Below are positions 25,357 to 34,184 of a stretch of DNA of 64,000 bases, in pieces. Position numbers and translations under genes: made by a program. The stretch lies in the NCBI GenBank assembly GCA_029245345.1, contig JAQWPM010000024.1:1-64000 (forward strand). The letters are read 5' to 3'. Below the pieces are notes generated by a model. That model searched no databases. It had not been told where the DNA came from and saw nothing but the letters and a program-made list of their open reading frames with translations. Numbering within the stretch: the stretch's first letter is position 1; each line of letters begins with the position of its first letter. Source of the DNA: Longimicrobiales bacterium (GTDB lineage: Bacteria > Gemmatimonadota > Gemmatimonadetes > Longimicrobiales > Gaopeijiaceae).

Positions 25357-26995
25357 CTTTTCTCGGGTCGGAGGCCGCAGCCCATCCCTTGGGTAGCTTG
25401 AGCACCATCTGGCCGCCACCAAAAGCGACACCCCGCCATTCACGTAGGGTGTGGCCGAGTCCCTCGAGCGAGGCCGTCATTGCGTCGTCGATGTTTTCGA
25501 CCGCGACAGATGTGCCGTTGAAGTGCCGGAAGCGCGCCGCATCGATGGCTTCCTGCGGGTCCATCCCGAACTCGACGACGTTGAGCATGACCTGTACGTG
25601 ACCCTGAGGTTGCATGGCGCCACCCATCACTCCGTAAGACATGTACGGCTCCCCGTCTTTGGTGACGAACGCCGGGATGATGGTGTGGAAAGGCCGCTTG
25701 TTCGGGGCGATCTGGTTGGGGTGGCCTTCTTCCATCGTGAAGCCGGAGCCGCGGTTCTGGAGCATCAGGCCCGTCCCGGGAATGACGGTTCGAGATCCGA
25801 AGTACCCGTAAATCGAGTTGATGAACGAGATCATGTTGCCGTACTGGTCGGCGATTGTGAGATAGATCGTCTCCGAGGCGGTGTACGGCTGGCCCGGCTC
25901 CGGGCGATCCGCTGCATGCATCGGGTCGATCAGTTCGGCACGGCCCGCGAGGTAGGCGTCGTCCAGGAGCGCTTCTGGTTGCACGTCCATGTGGTCTGGA
26001 TCAGCGACGTATCGGGCCAGGTCCGCGTGGGCGAGCTTCTTGGCCTCGATCAGAGTGTGCAGGTACTGGGCACTGTTGTGACCCATCCCGAGCAGATCGT
26101 ACCCCTCGAGCATCTTGAGCATCTGCAGGGCCGCGACCCCCTGACCGGCTGGCGGCAACTCATGAAGGGTGTACCCCTTGTAGTCCACGCTCATGGGCTC
26201 GACCCAGCGGTACTCGTGGTTCCGCAGATCGTCGATGGTGAGGAAACCGCCCAACTCATCCAGCCCCGTGATGATTTGCTGACCGAGTTCACCGCCATAA
26301 AACGTCTCGATGCCGTGTTCGGCGACGCGGCGGAACGTCCGAGCAAGATCTGGATTCCTGAACCAGTCACCCGGCTTCGGAGCCTCGTCGTTGATCAAAA
26401 ACGTGGCGGCTGCCCCGGCGTCACCTCGTAAGCCGTTCACTGTGCCTGCCCAATCCTGCGCGATGATGGGAGAGACCGGGAAGCCTTCGTCGGCAATGCG
26501 GATTGCAGGAGCTAAGGCGTCGGCCAGCGAGATCGTGCCGTGGTGTTCGATCAGGGCGTTCCAGCCAGAGAAGGCACCAGGAACCGTGACCGAGCGCGCT
26601 CCGCTCCCGGGCACTCGTTCAGTGCCGTCGGCAATGAGCTGCGCCAAGTCGATCTTCGAACCGGATCTGCCGCTGGCGTCTAACCCGATCAGGCGGCCTT
26701 CCTCGGCAGACCACAGGATGGCGAACATGTCACCGCCCGCGCCGGTCATGTGTGGTTCGACCACGTTCAGCACCGCCGCCGCAGTCACCGCAGCATCGAT
26801 CGCGTTGCCGCCCGCTTGAAGGACCTCGAGTGCCGCACTGGTGGCTAAGGGATGACTCGTCGCCGCCGTGCCGCGCGGTGAGTAGACCGTGGAGCGTCCC
26901 GAGTTCTTGGCAGGGCTCTGGACCGGACCGTTCAACTGGGCCGCCAGAGGTTGGGCCGCGAGAGCCAGAGCGAGAAGTGCGGTGATGGTGCGCAT
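25334..26995 (-). CDS. ggt: Gamma-glutamyltransferase family protein
   Basis: 553 residues with a signal peptide (1-20). The family splits itself into large and small chains at a Thr that becomes the nucleophile; here the candidate is the Thr of SETIYLTIAD near residue 375. Other family marks are AGGNAIDAAVTAA, GAGGDMFAIL, INSIYGYFGS and YGVMGGAMQPQGH. It degrades glutathione and other gamma-glutamyl compounds in the periplasm. The upstream gap to the MBL gene is 27 bases, so the MBL gene, GGT and zincin gene may be one unit. Confidence 0.92.
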   Translation of the reverse strand: MRTITALLALALAAQPLAAQLNGPVQSPAKNSGRSTVYSPRGTAATSHPLATSAALEVLQAGGNAIDAAVTAAAVLNVVEPHMTGAGGDMFAILWSAEEGRLIGLDASGRSGSKIDLAQLIADGTERVPGSGARSVTVPGAFSGWNALIEHHGTISLADALAPAIRIADEGFPVSPIIAQDWAGTVNGLRGDAGAAATFLINDEAPKPGDWFRNPDLARTFRRVAEHGIETFYGGELGQQIITGLDELGGFLTIDDLRNHEYRWVEPMSVDYKGYTLHELPPAGQGVAALQMLKMLEGYDLLGMGHNSAQYLHTLIEAKKLAHADLARYVADPDHMDVQPEALLDDAYLAGRAELIDPMHAADRPEPGQPYTASETIYLTIADQYGNMISFINSIYGYFGSRTVIPGTGLMLQNRGSGFTMEEGHPNQIAPNKRPFHTIIPAFVTKDGEPYMSYGVMGGAMQPQGHVQVMLNVVEFGMDPQEAIDAARFRHFNGTSVAVENIDDAMTASLEGLGHTLREWRGVAFGGGQMVLKLPKGWAAASDPRKDGMAAGH

Positions 26996-27022
26996 GGGTC
27001 CGCCTTGAGAGTTGCTATGTAG

Positions 27023-27661
27023 TTAAAAAGAATGGGCTTCACCTGCGCGTTCCAATATGAGGACCTCTCCCGAGAAGAGGTCATTGAGCCGCTCAATATG
27101 TTCGAGTGTGCCGTACTTCTCATCCCAGTGAATAGGGATGATCGTCGATGCGCCGCAGGCGTCGCCCGCCCGGGCGGCATCTTCTACGCCCATCGTGTAG
27201 TGGCCGCCGCAGGGGAGAAAAGCCACATCACATCGAATACCGAACATCGATGGGATGAAATCGGTATCTCCGGCGTGGTAGAACGTCGTGCCTCCGATAT
27301 TGAAGACGTACCCCAGCCATCCCTCTTCTGGCGGATGAAATTTGCTGTCGACGTTGTGGGCAGGTACGGCGAGCACGTCGACCTCACCAATCTGGAGCAT
27401 GTCGCCGGGCCGCATGAAATGGTCCGCGTCCGCCAACTGATGTTTCATGCTGGTGGGCGCCACGATCACCGTCTCTGGGGTCCGGACCCTCGCGATGTCA
27501 TCCTCGGAGAAGTTGTCGTAATGAGGATGAGTGAGGAGGACGAAATCAGCCTTTGAGCCGTCCGGTACATGGAGGGGATCCACGTGGATCTCCAGGCCCA
27601 GCTGCTTGATGCAGACAGACGAACCTTGGAACCATGTGATACCGCTGAGCAGTTCGCTCAT
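27023..27661 (-). CDS. MBL-fold metal-dependent hydrolase (UPF0173/UlaG-like)
   Basis: 212 residues starting at ATG 27661 (MSELLSGITWFQG). Metallo-beta-lactamase-fold motifs are LTHPHYDNFS (the HxHxDH region, with Asn in place of the last His), HAGDTD near residue 125 and a late PIHWDEKYG. The sequence resembles L-ascorbate 6-phosphate lactonase-like and UPF0173 proteins. Substrate unknown. It is divergent from lon over a 278-bp gap. Confidence 0.82.
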   Translation of the reverse strand: MSELLSGITWFQGSSVCIKQLGLEIHVDPLHVPDGSKADFVLLTHPHYDNFSEDDIARVRTPETVIVAPTSMKHQLADADHFMRPGDMLQIGEVDVLAVPAHNVDSKFHPPEEGWLGYVFNIGGTTFYHAGDTDFIPSMFGIRCDVAFLPCGGHYTMGVEDAARAGDACGASTIIPIHWDEKYGTLEHIERLNDLFSGEVLILERAGEAHSF

Positions 27662-27808
27662 AGTAGATCCCCGACCGGTGGCGCGGAGAGTAACGAGGTG
27701 CCAACCTAACTCTCGCCGTCTAGGTGAAAAAGTGGCGCGGTACGTATGCCTGTCACCGCCACATTGGCAGGATTTCATGCGGTCCGGGCACGAATAAGGA
27801 GGTTTGGC

Positions 27809-27886
27809 GTGGCAAGAAACCTGCACCAAGCTCCGTACTGCCTCGGCTCGCGGACTCATGCATACGGTCCGGGGAGACGACCCTGA
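27809..27886 (+). CDS. Putative 25-residue leader peptide upstream of lon
   Basis: A GTG-started ORF of 25 codons ending in TGA at 27884-27886, 53 bases before lon. It is preceded by a perfect Shine-Dalgarno AAGGAGG (27796-27802) with 6-base spacing, which is better than that of most genes here. The peptide is basic, begins MARNLHQAPY and has no membrane or known motif. It could be a leader peptide affecting lon expression or a small protein. The ribosome-binding site is the main support. Confidence 0.4.
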   Translation: MARNLHQAPYCLGSRTHAYGPGRRP

Positions 27887-27939
27887 CCGATATAGAAATG
27901 CCTGACGCCAAAGGCGCGGGCGAAGAGAGAGAGGATTCC

Positions 27940-30423
27940 ATGGGCGAGCGTTTCACGCTTCCAGTGCTACCGCTACGGGACACCGTCGTGTACCCGGGCG
28001 TAGCTGTGCCCATTTCGGCTGGTCGACCTGGCACGGTCGAAGCCGTCCAAGCAGCTTTGGACGGAGACCGCCGCATGTTCGCTGTTGCACAACGAGAAAA
28101 CGTCGACGATCCGCTTCCTGAGTACCTGTACAATGTGGGTACCGTGGTCCGGATCATTCAGACTCACCGGGTTCGTGGAGGCGTGCAGCTCCTAGTGCAG
28201 GGCGAAGGCCGTGCGCAGGCGTTGTCGTATCACGACGAGGGTGAGTCGATGATGCACGCGGTGCTCCTAGATATGGAGAGCCAGGAACCCCGCAATGAGG
28301 CGGATCCGGCCTTCCAAGCGCTGGACCGCGAGTTGCGGGACCGCGCCGCGGAGCTGGGTACCCGTCGGGGCGTCCCAGCAGAAGCGTTGAATCAGCTGAT
28401 TCAGGGGGTCGACGAGCCAGGTCCGTTCGCGGATCTGGTGGCGTTCTACCTGGAGCTCGAGACGTCCGACAAACAGGATTTACTCGAAACGCTCGACGAT
28501 GAAGACCGGATGCGTTCTTGCCTCGTCGCGGTGGAGCGTGAACTCGCCCGTATCGACGCTCAAGAAGACATCCAGGCCAAGGTGCAGACCGAGTTGGGTG
28601 AACGTCAGCGCGAGATGCTCCTGCGTGAGCAGCTGAAGGCGATCCAGAAAGAACTGGGTGAAGAAGAGGAGCGCGATGACGTCGAGGAGATGCGAACTCG
28701 CATTGCCGAACTCGATCTCAGCGAAGAACAGCGCACCGAAGTCGATCGTGAACTCAGGCGCCTAGAGCGTACGAGCGCGCAGTCGGCTGAGTATCAAGTC
28801 ATCCGTACGTTTCTGGAGTGGGTCACAGAGCTTCCGTGGAGCGAACGTACAGAGGAGAAGATCGACCTTTCGAAAGCTCAGCAGATTCTGGAAGACGACC
28901 ACCATGGCCTCGAAGATGTGAAGGATCGAATCGTCGAGTTCCTGGCGGTGCGCAAGCTCCAGCTGGATCGTGCCGAAGAAGCGGAGAAAGGTGCCTCAGG
29001 TAATGATGCAGCTGGAAGCGAGCCGCATTCGGGCCGAGGTCCTATTCTACTGTTCGTCGGACCACCTGGTGTGGGTAAGACGTCGATCGCTCAGTCGATC
29101 GCGCGGTCCTTAGGCCGGAAGTACGTGCGCATCTCATTGGGTGGCGCGCGCGACGAAGCGGACATCCGCGGGCATCGGCGCACCTATGTAGGTGCCATGC
29201 CAGGACGGATTATCCAGGGCATGCGTTCGGCGAAGAGCAAAAACCCGGTCTTTCTATTGGACGAAGTCGACAAACTCGGCGTCTCCTTCCAGGGAGACCC
29301 GAGTTCGGCGCTGCTCGAGGTGCTGGATCCCGCCCAGAATTCAACGTTTGTGGATCACTATCTCGGCATCCCGTTCGATCTTTCGGAAGTTCTCTTCATT
29401 GCGACGGCGAACTACCTAGACCGCATTCCAGGCCCGTTGCTCGACCGTATGGAGCGCGTTGACTTCGCCGGGTACACCGAGCGCGAGAAGCTTCAGATCG
29501 CCAAGAAGTACCTGCTGCCACGTCAGCTGAAGGAGAACAGCCTCACTGCGGGCGAACTCCAGATGACGGACAAGGCGGTTCTCAGTGTTGTGCAGAAGTA
29601 CACACGGGAGTCCGGAGTGCGTCAGCTCGAGCGCGAGGTCGGCAAATTCGCGCGGAAGGTGGCGAGGAAAATCGCCGCCGGCACCATGAAGAAGATCAAG
29701 GCGACTGGGGACGACGTTCGCGACCTGCTCGGACGTCCACGCGTGCACCCCGAAACGTTGGCAGCCGAGGATGTAGTCGGCGTTGCTACGGGGATGTTCT
29801 ACACGCCCATGGGTGGTGACATCATGTTCGTGGAAGCGAGCGTGATGCCGGGTGAGGGTACCGGCGGCTTCTTGCTCACTGGTCAGCTTGGCGACGTCAT
29901 GAAGGAGTCCGGTCGGGCGGCACTGTCGTACACGAAGGCACACTGGGAGGGGCTGGGGATTCCTGAGGAGTCATTGAAGGGTCGTGAGATTCACATCCAT
30001 GTCCCGGCAGGAGCGATTCCCAAGGATGGCCCATCAGCGGGTGTCACCATGGCGACCGCACTCGTGTCGGCCGTGTCGGGCAGGAAGGTCCGCCGCGACG
30101 TGTCGATGACTGGTGAGCTCACGCTCACGGGGCGGGTGCTCCCGATTGGTGGAGTCAAAGAGAAGGTGCTCGGTGCGGTTCGGGCGGGGATCAAGCAGAT
30201 CATCGTGCCTATCGACAATGAGGCCGACTTGGACGACATCCCGGATGAGGTGAGGAAGAAGATCACGTTCCACCTCGCTGAGACGCTCGACGACGTGCTG
30301 GCCGTGGCACTTCGCGGCGGCTTGAAGAAGCCTGCGGCGAAGAAGGAGCTGGCTAAGAAGGCTGCGCCGAAAAAGAAGGCGGCCGCGAAGAAGAAGGCAT
30401 CCGGAGGCACCGTTCGGGCTTAG
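27940..30423 (+). CDS. lon: ATP-dependent Lon protease with Lys/Ala-rich C-terminal tail
   Basis: 827 residues from ATG 27940, chosen because GAGAGAGAGGA precedes it; an ATG at 27898 has no comparable site. The order is an N-terminal substrate-binding domain (PVLPLRDTVVYPG), a helical linker, an AAA+ domain with Walker A GPPGVGKT (about 374-381) and Walker B VFLLDEVD, and an S16 protease domain with catalytic Ser in KDGPSAG (about 699) and Lys in GGVKEK (about 742). The Ser-Lys spacing matches E. coli Lon. The last about 30 residues are a Lys/Ala/Pro-rich, histone H1-like tail not usual in Lon, which might bind DNA or polyphosphate. Degrades damaged and regulatory proteins in the cytosol. Confidence 0.96.
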   Translation: MGERFTLPVLPLRDTVVYPGVAVPISAGRPGTVEAVQAALDGDRRMFAVAQRENVDDPLPEYLYNVGTVVRIIQTHRVRGGVQLLVQGEGRAQALSYHDEGESMMHAVLLDMESQEPRNEADPAFQALDRELRDRAAELGTRRGVPAEALNQLIQGVDEPGPFADLVAFYLELETSDKQDLLETLDDEDRMRSCLVAVERELARIDAQEDIQAKVQTELGERQREMLLREQLKAIQKELGEEEERDDVEEMRTRIAELDLSEEQRTEVDRELRRLERTSAQSAEYQVIRTFLEWVTELPWSERTEEKIDLSKAQQILEDDHHGLEDVKDRIVEFLAVRKLQLDRAEEAEKGASGNDAAGSEPHSGRGPILLFVGPPGVGKTSIAQSIARSLGRKYVRISLGGARDEADIRGHRRTYVGAMPGRIIQGMRSAKSKNPVFLLDEVDKLGVSFQGDPSSALLEVLDPAQNSTFVDHYLGIPFDLSEVLFIATANYLDRIPGPLLDRMERVDFAGYTEREKLQIAKKYLLPRQLKENSLTAGELQMTDKAVLSVVQKYTRESGVRQLEREVGKFARKVARKIAAGTMKKIKATGDDVRDLLGRPRVHPETLAAEDVVGVATGMFYTPMGGDIMFVEASVMPGEGTGGFLLTGQLGDVMKESGRAALSYTKAHWEGLGIPEESLKGREIHIHVPAGAIPKDGPSAGVTMATALVSAVSGRKVRRDVSMTGELTLTGRVLPIGGVKEKVLGAVRAGIKQIIVPIDNEADLDDIPDEVRKKITFHLAETLDDVLAVALRGGLKKPAAKKELAKKAAPKKKAAAKKKASGGTVRA

Positions 30424-30448
30424 ATCCCTAAGTCGACCGAAGGTCCAG

Positions 30449-30489
30449 CGGGCCGCTTTACCTTTGGGGGTAGAGCGGCCCGTTTTTTT
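30449..30489 (+). terminator. Intrinsic terminator of lon
   Basis: CGGGCCGCT (30449-30457) pairs perfectly with AGCGGCCCG (30474-30482), with extra TACC/GGTA pairing inside the loop, and a run of seven T follows (30483-30489). It stands 26 bases after the lon stop and just before the convergent selD stop. Confidence 0.93.
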
Positions 30490-30491
30490 AA

Positions 30492-31556
30492 CTAGGCCTC
30501 GACTCTGATCTTCCCGGGTTCACCTTCAGTAACTTCACCGATCACCGCAGTCACAGGTGCCTGTCCGTATAGGTCGGCCATGAGTGGTGCCAATATGTCA
30601 GGCTTCACACACATGAGCATGCCGCCAGACGTCTGCGCGTCGGCGAGCAGCACCCGCTTGATCTCGTCGACCTCGCCAGAGAAGGTCACGTCGGCTGCCA
30701 CGTCTTCCAGATTGCGCTTCGATCCTCCGGAAATATGACCGCCGATAGCGAGCTCTCTCGCACCGTGCATGACAGGGATGTCGCTGGATCGCAGGTTAGC
30801 CGCGGTGCCGGATGCCCTCATCATACCGCGGAGGTGCCCGAGTAGGCCGAAGCCGGTGACGTCTGTGGCCGCGAGCACGCCTCCGTTCACCATGGCCGCC
30901 GCCGCCCCGGCGTTGAGCGTCGCCATGATATCCACAGCGTTCGCGATCACATCATCCGGCGCCTCGCCTTTCTTGATCGCTGTCGCGATCACTCCGGAGC
31001 CGATGGGCTTGGTGAGGACCAGCAAGTCACCGGGCTTCGCGCCGGTGTTGGTCACCATGTGGTTCGGGTCGACTTCTCCGATCGCGACGAGCCCGTACTT
31101 CGGCTCGGCGTCATCGATCGTGTGCCCGCCCAAGGTCGGTATGCCGAGGCCGCGCGTGACATCGCTTCCGCCCCGCAGGATCTCATCAAGGATGCCCTCG
31201 GACAGCAGCGCACGAGGGAAGCCCACCAGGTTGAGCACGAACATGGGCTTCGCCCCCATGGCGTAGATGTCCGACAACGCGTTCGTGGCGGCTATGCGGC
31301 CAAAGTCGTAGGGGTCATCGACTATGGGCGTGAAGAAATCAGCCGTTACGACCAAGGCACGGTCGTCGGTTAACCGATACACAGCAGCATCGTCGCCGGT
31401 CGTATGACCGACGAGGGCGTTCGGATCTTCCACCGGCAGGACGTGACGCAGAACCTGCGCCAACTCGGACATCCCGAGCTTACATGCTCAACCGGCTCCG
31501 TGACTGAGCTGGGACAGCCGAATCTTCGGCCTCTGGTCCCTTGGCTCGTTCGCCAT
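30492..31556 (-). CDS. selD: Selenide, water dikinase containing selenocysteine
   Basis: SelD makes selenophosphate from selenide and ATP, the selenium donor for selenocysteine. The gene starts at ATG 31556, with AGGAG a few bases upstream, and reads through an in-frame TGA (codon 23, 31488-31490). The protein then begins MANEPRD and has HGAGUACK, with Sec23, Cys25 and Lys26 matching the catalytic Cys17, Cys19 and Lys20 of E. coli SelD. Later motifs TADFFTP, LSDIYAMGAKP, GGHTI and ATDVTGFGLLGH are typical. If TGA were a stop, the protein would begin at ATG 31472, without its catalytic centre. Total 354 residues. A hairpin follows the TGA. It is convergent with lon. Confidence 0.94.
31464..31490 (-). 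promoter_or_regulatory. UGA codon and putative bacterial SECIS hairpin of selD
   Basis: Reading the minus strand, TGA (31490-31488) is followed after 9 bases by CTCGG (31478-31474), loop GATGT, then CCGAG (31468-31464). Flanking AA/TT can extend the stem with a bulged G. The loop G is 15 bases after the UGA. Bacterial SECIS elements sit within the coding region just downstream of UGA and present a loop G to SelB. Folding was done by eye. Confidence 0.65.
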
Positions 31557-31702
31557 GGTCTCCTCTCGGGATGGGGGAAGTAAAGTCGAGCGTCCACGAA
31601 GTTGGGGGTGGAAGCCCGTGCTGGGAACCGCTTTCAGGGCAGTTGCCCCAGATAGATACGGCCGCGTTGACGAAATTCGACACATGCCGCGTCCCTTTAT
31701 GT

Positions 31703-32100
31703 ATGAACTCTCCCGTCAACGTTCCTGTCATGGCCGCGCTCTTTATCGCGATCGGATCGGTGCTCTCGCTCGTCGCGGTCGTTTCGATGTACCGCGAGGG
31801 CAGAATCTTGAAACGGCTGCGCGCTAGGCCGCTGAAGCCGGTGACGATCCTCAGTGTCCATTGGGCGCTGTGGTGCTCTACCCGATGATCGCGATCTCTG
31901 GGCTCTTCTTCCCTATCGAGGTCCTCAGTCTTCCGCTGCAGCTTGTGGCCTACTCACTTCCGACAACGAATGCCAGTGCCTTAATGACCGGGATCTGGGA
32001 CGGAGCAGGGTGCGGTGCCCATGGGTGGAACGTGCTTGGTTTGGTCGCAGCCATGGCGTCGTCGCTCGCGTTGTCTGCCAGGGTGTTTCGCTGGGAGTAA
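31703..32100 (+). pseudogene. Internally deleted ABC-2 type transporter permease remnant
   Basis: Two pieces of one permease family are joined out of frame. The first (31703 to about 31860) encodes NVPVMAALFIAIGSVLSL and MYREGRILKRLRARPL, a typical central part of an ABC-2 permease. The second (from 31861) encodes LYPMIAISGLFFPIEVL and ends ALSARVFRWE, a typical C-terminus. About 80-100 residues normally between them are absent, as is the N-terminal half. No ABC ATPase gene adjoins. A dead relic is the best reading. Confidence 0.7.
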
Positions 32101-32154
32101 GGCCGCGGCGGAAACCAACACGGACGGAAGTGTACCCATGGGTCCTGTCACGAT

Positions 32155-33051
32155 GTGTGCCGCGCAATCCACCTTCTGACCCAGCAGAGGCCATTGGCCA
32201 CTCCGACTCTCGACACACGCCAACTCCTCGCGAAGGAGCTGTCTCGGACGGAACCCGAGATGGACCTCGCGCGAGCGTTTCTGTTGGTGGCGAAGGAAGA
32301 GTATCCCCAGCTCTCTGTGGAGCTGTATCTGGCCCGGCTGGATCAACTCGCTGAAGAAGTCAAAGATCGACTCGCTGACGAAACGGCGCCGCTCATTGTT
32401 CTCTCCGAGGTGGTCGATACGCTGTATCGTCGGCGAAAATTCAACGGCAATCGGGAGGCCTACTACGACCCCAGGAATTCGTTTCTCAACGACGTACTCG
32501 ATCGCGGCACGGGGGTCCCGTTGACCTTAGGGGTCGTCCTGCTCGAAGTAGGCTGGCGTCTGGGCCTCCCTCTCGAGGGGGTGAGTTTTCCCGGCCACTT
32601 TCTCATTCGATTCAACGGTGAAGCGATGGACCTGCTGCTCGACCCCTTCGATGGAGGGAAGGCCCGCTTCGAGGACGAAGCGCAGGAACTCCTAGATCGG
32701 GTTTACGGCGGCATGGTCCGCCTCCAAGATGCGTTTATGAAGACGGCCGATCGGCGCAACATGATCGTGCGACTGCTTACAAATTTGAAGGGTGTCTACG
32801 TGAACGTTGGAGACAACAAACGGGCGCTCGCCGCCGTTGAGAGGATCCTCATGGTGACGCCGACGGCGCCCGCGGAGAACAGGACACGTGGTGTGCTTTT
32901 GGCACGGCTGGGTCGGCGCGATGAGGCTGCGGAGCAGCTCGAACGGTATCTCCGGGTTTCCCCTAGCGCCGCAGACTCCCAGACCGTGAGCGCGATGTTG
33001 AAGGATCTCCGGGAAGGCCGAGATCTGTCGAACGACGTGGGGGCCGTATGA
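32155..33051 (+). CDS. SirB1-family transglutaminase-like protein with TPR tail
   Basis: 298 residues. The N-terminal about 190 residues match the SirB1/transglutaminase-like family (EEYPQLSVELYLARLD, YYDPRNSFLNDVL, GVPLTLGVVLLEV, GVSFPGHFLIRF). The C-terminal 90 residues have TPR-like helices (KRALAAVERILMVTP, RDEAAEQLERYLRVSP). The start is uncertain: GTG 32155 is used, with TTG 32194 possible. The gene overlaps the next one in ATGA. Biochemical role of SirB1-type proteins is not established. Confidence 0.8.
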   Translation: MCRAIHLLTQQRPLATPTLDTRQLLAKELSRTEPEMDLARAFLLVAKEEYPQLSVELYLARLDQLAEEVKDRLADETAPLIVLSEVVDTLYRRRKFNGNREAYYDPRNSFLNDVLDRGTGVPLTLGVVLLEVGWRLGLPLEGVSFPGHFLIRFNGEAMDLLLDPFDGGKARFEDEAQELLDRVYGGMVRLQDAFMKTADRRNMIVRLLTNLKGVYVNVGDNKRALAAVERILMVTPTAPAENRTRGVLLARLGRRDEAAEQLERYLRVSPSAADSQTVSAMLKDLREGRDLSNDVGAV

Positions 33052-34148
33052 CGCCGAGCAGCATATGGACAGATATGGAAGCCGCAGGAGGGATCGCCTC
33101 CGACTATCACGGACGCTCTCTCATGCGACACTTCGGAGACCCGGCGGGCGAGTATCAGGCTGCGACGATGAAGGTCGCTGTCTTCGATCGTAGTCATCGA
33201 GCTCGGCTGGCGATCACGGGACGTTCTCCGTCCCAGATGCTGAATGGCATTCTTACGGGGCGGCTACCGTCCGCGCCTGGTGCGGCCGGAGAGGGCGTCA
33301 TAGGCGGGGCTGCCACGTACAGCACCGTCCTGACCCCGAAGGGTAAGATGCTCACTGATTTGTGGGCGATCTCCCAGGGAGACGATGACGCTGAACAGCT
33401 TCTGCTCGATGTCCCGGTCGCGGGGGTCGAGGCACTGATTGAGAATTTCAAGAAATACCTACCACCTCGATTCGCGGCGGTTGCAGACGTGACTCCGGAC
33501 ACGGGGATGATCACAGTGGTTGGCCCGGAGTCAGCTGCGGTCCTGTCGCGACTTGCCCTCGGACTCCGGGTCGGCATTGATGACCTCACCGCGCTCCAAG
33601 AGGGCGAGTGGCGGTCGGCTGGAGAGTCAGCGGTGGATGGACTTCTGGTCATCAAGACCGAAGAGGTCTGGCCTGACGCGTACACGGTCGTGGGTCCAGC
33701 TGAACCCGTGGCCGCGCTCTGGCGCGCTCTGGTTTCGGGGGGTGCTCAGCCCGCGGGCCTCGGCGTCTGGTCCACACTGCGTGTGGAAGGCGGTCGACCC
33801 GTGTTCGGAACCGACATGGATGAGAACACCATTCCGATCGAAGCTGGTATTCACGACAGAGCGATCGATTACCAGAAAGGGTGTTACACAGGGCAGGAGG
33901 TCATCATCCGTATTCGAGACCGCGGTAGGGTGAATCGCCACCTACGCCAACTGCACCTCGGTGATGTACCGACCCCAGCCAAGGGCACCGAACTCCTCTC
34001 TACAGATGGGTCTGAGAAAGCAGTCGGGTGGATCACTTCGGCGGTTCAATCGCCCAAGTATGGCGAGACGCTTGCGTTGGGGTACGTACGAAGGGGCGTG
34101 GAAAGCCTCCTTCTCAACGGAAACGAAATCGGGGTCCCGACCGAGTAG
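33048..34148 (+). CDS. ygfZ: YgfZ/GcvT-like folate-binding protein
   Basis: 366 residues. It has an aminomethyltransferase-like fold with the YgfZ signature KGCYTGQEVI near residue 280, the conserved Cys of which is needed in E. coli YgfZ. The N-terminal AVFDRSHRARLAITG and ENTIPIEAGI segments are typical. YgfZ proteins bind tetrahydrofolate and help maintain or repair Fe-S clusters of enzymes. Clients here could include MutY and ETF-QO (inference). ATG overlaps the SirB1-like stop. Confidence 0.85.
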   Translation: MTPSSIWTDMEAAGGIASDYHGRSLMRHFGDPAGEYQAATMKVAVFDRSHRARLAITGRSPSQMLNGILTGRLPSAPGAAGEGVIGGAATYSTVLTPKGKMLTDLWAISQGDDDAEQLLLDVPVAGVEALIENFKKYLPPRFAAVADVTPDTGMITVVGPESAAVLSRLALGLRVGIDDLTALQEGEWRSAGESAVDGLLVIKTEEVWPDAYTVVGPAEPVAALWRALVSGGAQPAGLGVWSTLRVEGGRPVFGTDMDENTIPIEAGIHDRAIDYQKGCYTGQEVIIRIRDRGRVNRHLRQLHLGDVPTPAKGTELLSTDGSEKAVGWITSAVQSPKYGETLALGYVRRGVESLLLNGNEIGVPTE

Positions 34149-34160
34149 CCGAGACCCCGA
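34129..34160. terminator. Hairpin at the end of the ygfZ-like gene
   Basis: TCGGGGTC (34129-34136) and GACCCCGA (34153-34160) form a perfect 8-bp stem around 16 bases that include the stop codon. It stands between convergent genes and may end both transcripts, but there is no T-run. Confidence 0.35.
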
Positions 34161-34184
34161 ACCATCGTTGCGACGTGGTGCCCT

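Noticed and set aside
31595-31650. GGTGGAAGCCC...GAACCGC stretch that recalls part of a cobalamin riboswitch.
   Set aside because: The rest of the riboswitch core is not there, and no cobalamin gene follows.
31590-31700. Possible tRNA-Sec: a 6-bp stem with a 7-base loop TTTCAGG (TCA anticodon) at 31626-31644 near selD.
   Set aside because: No matching acceptor stem, T-arm or D-arm could be found on either strand.
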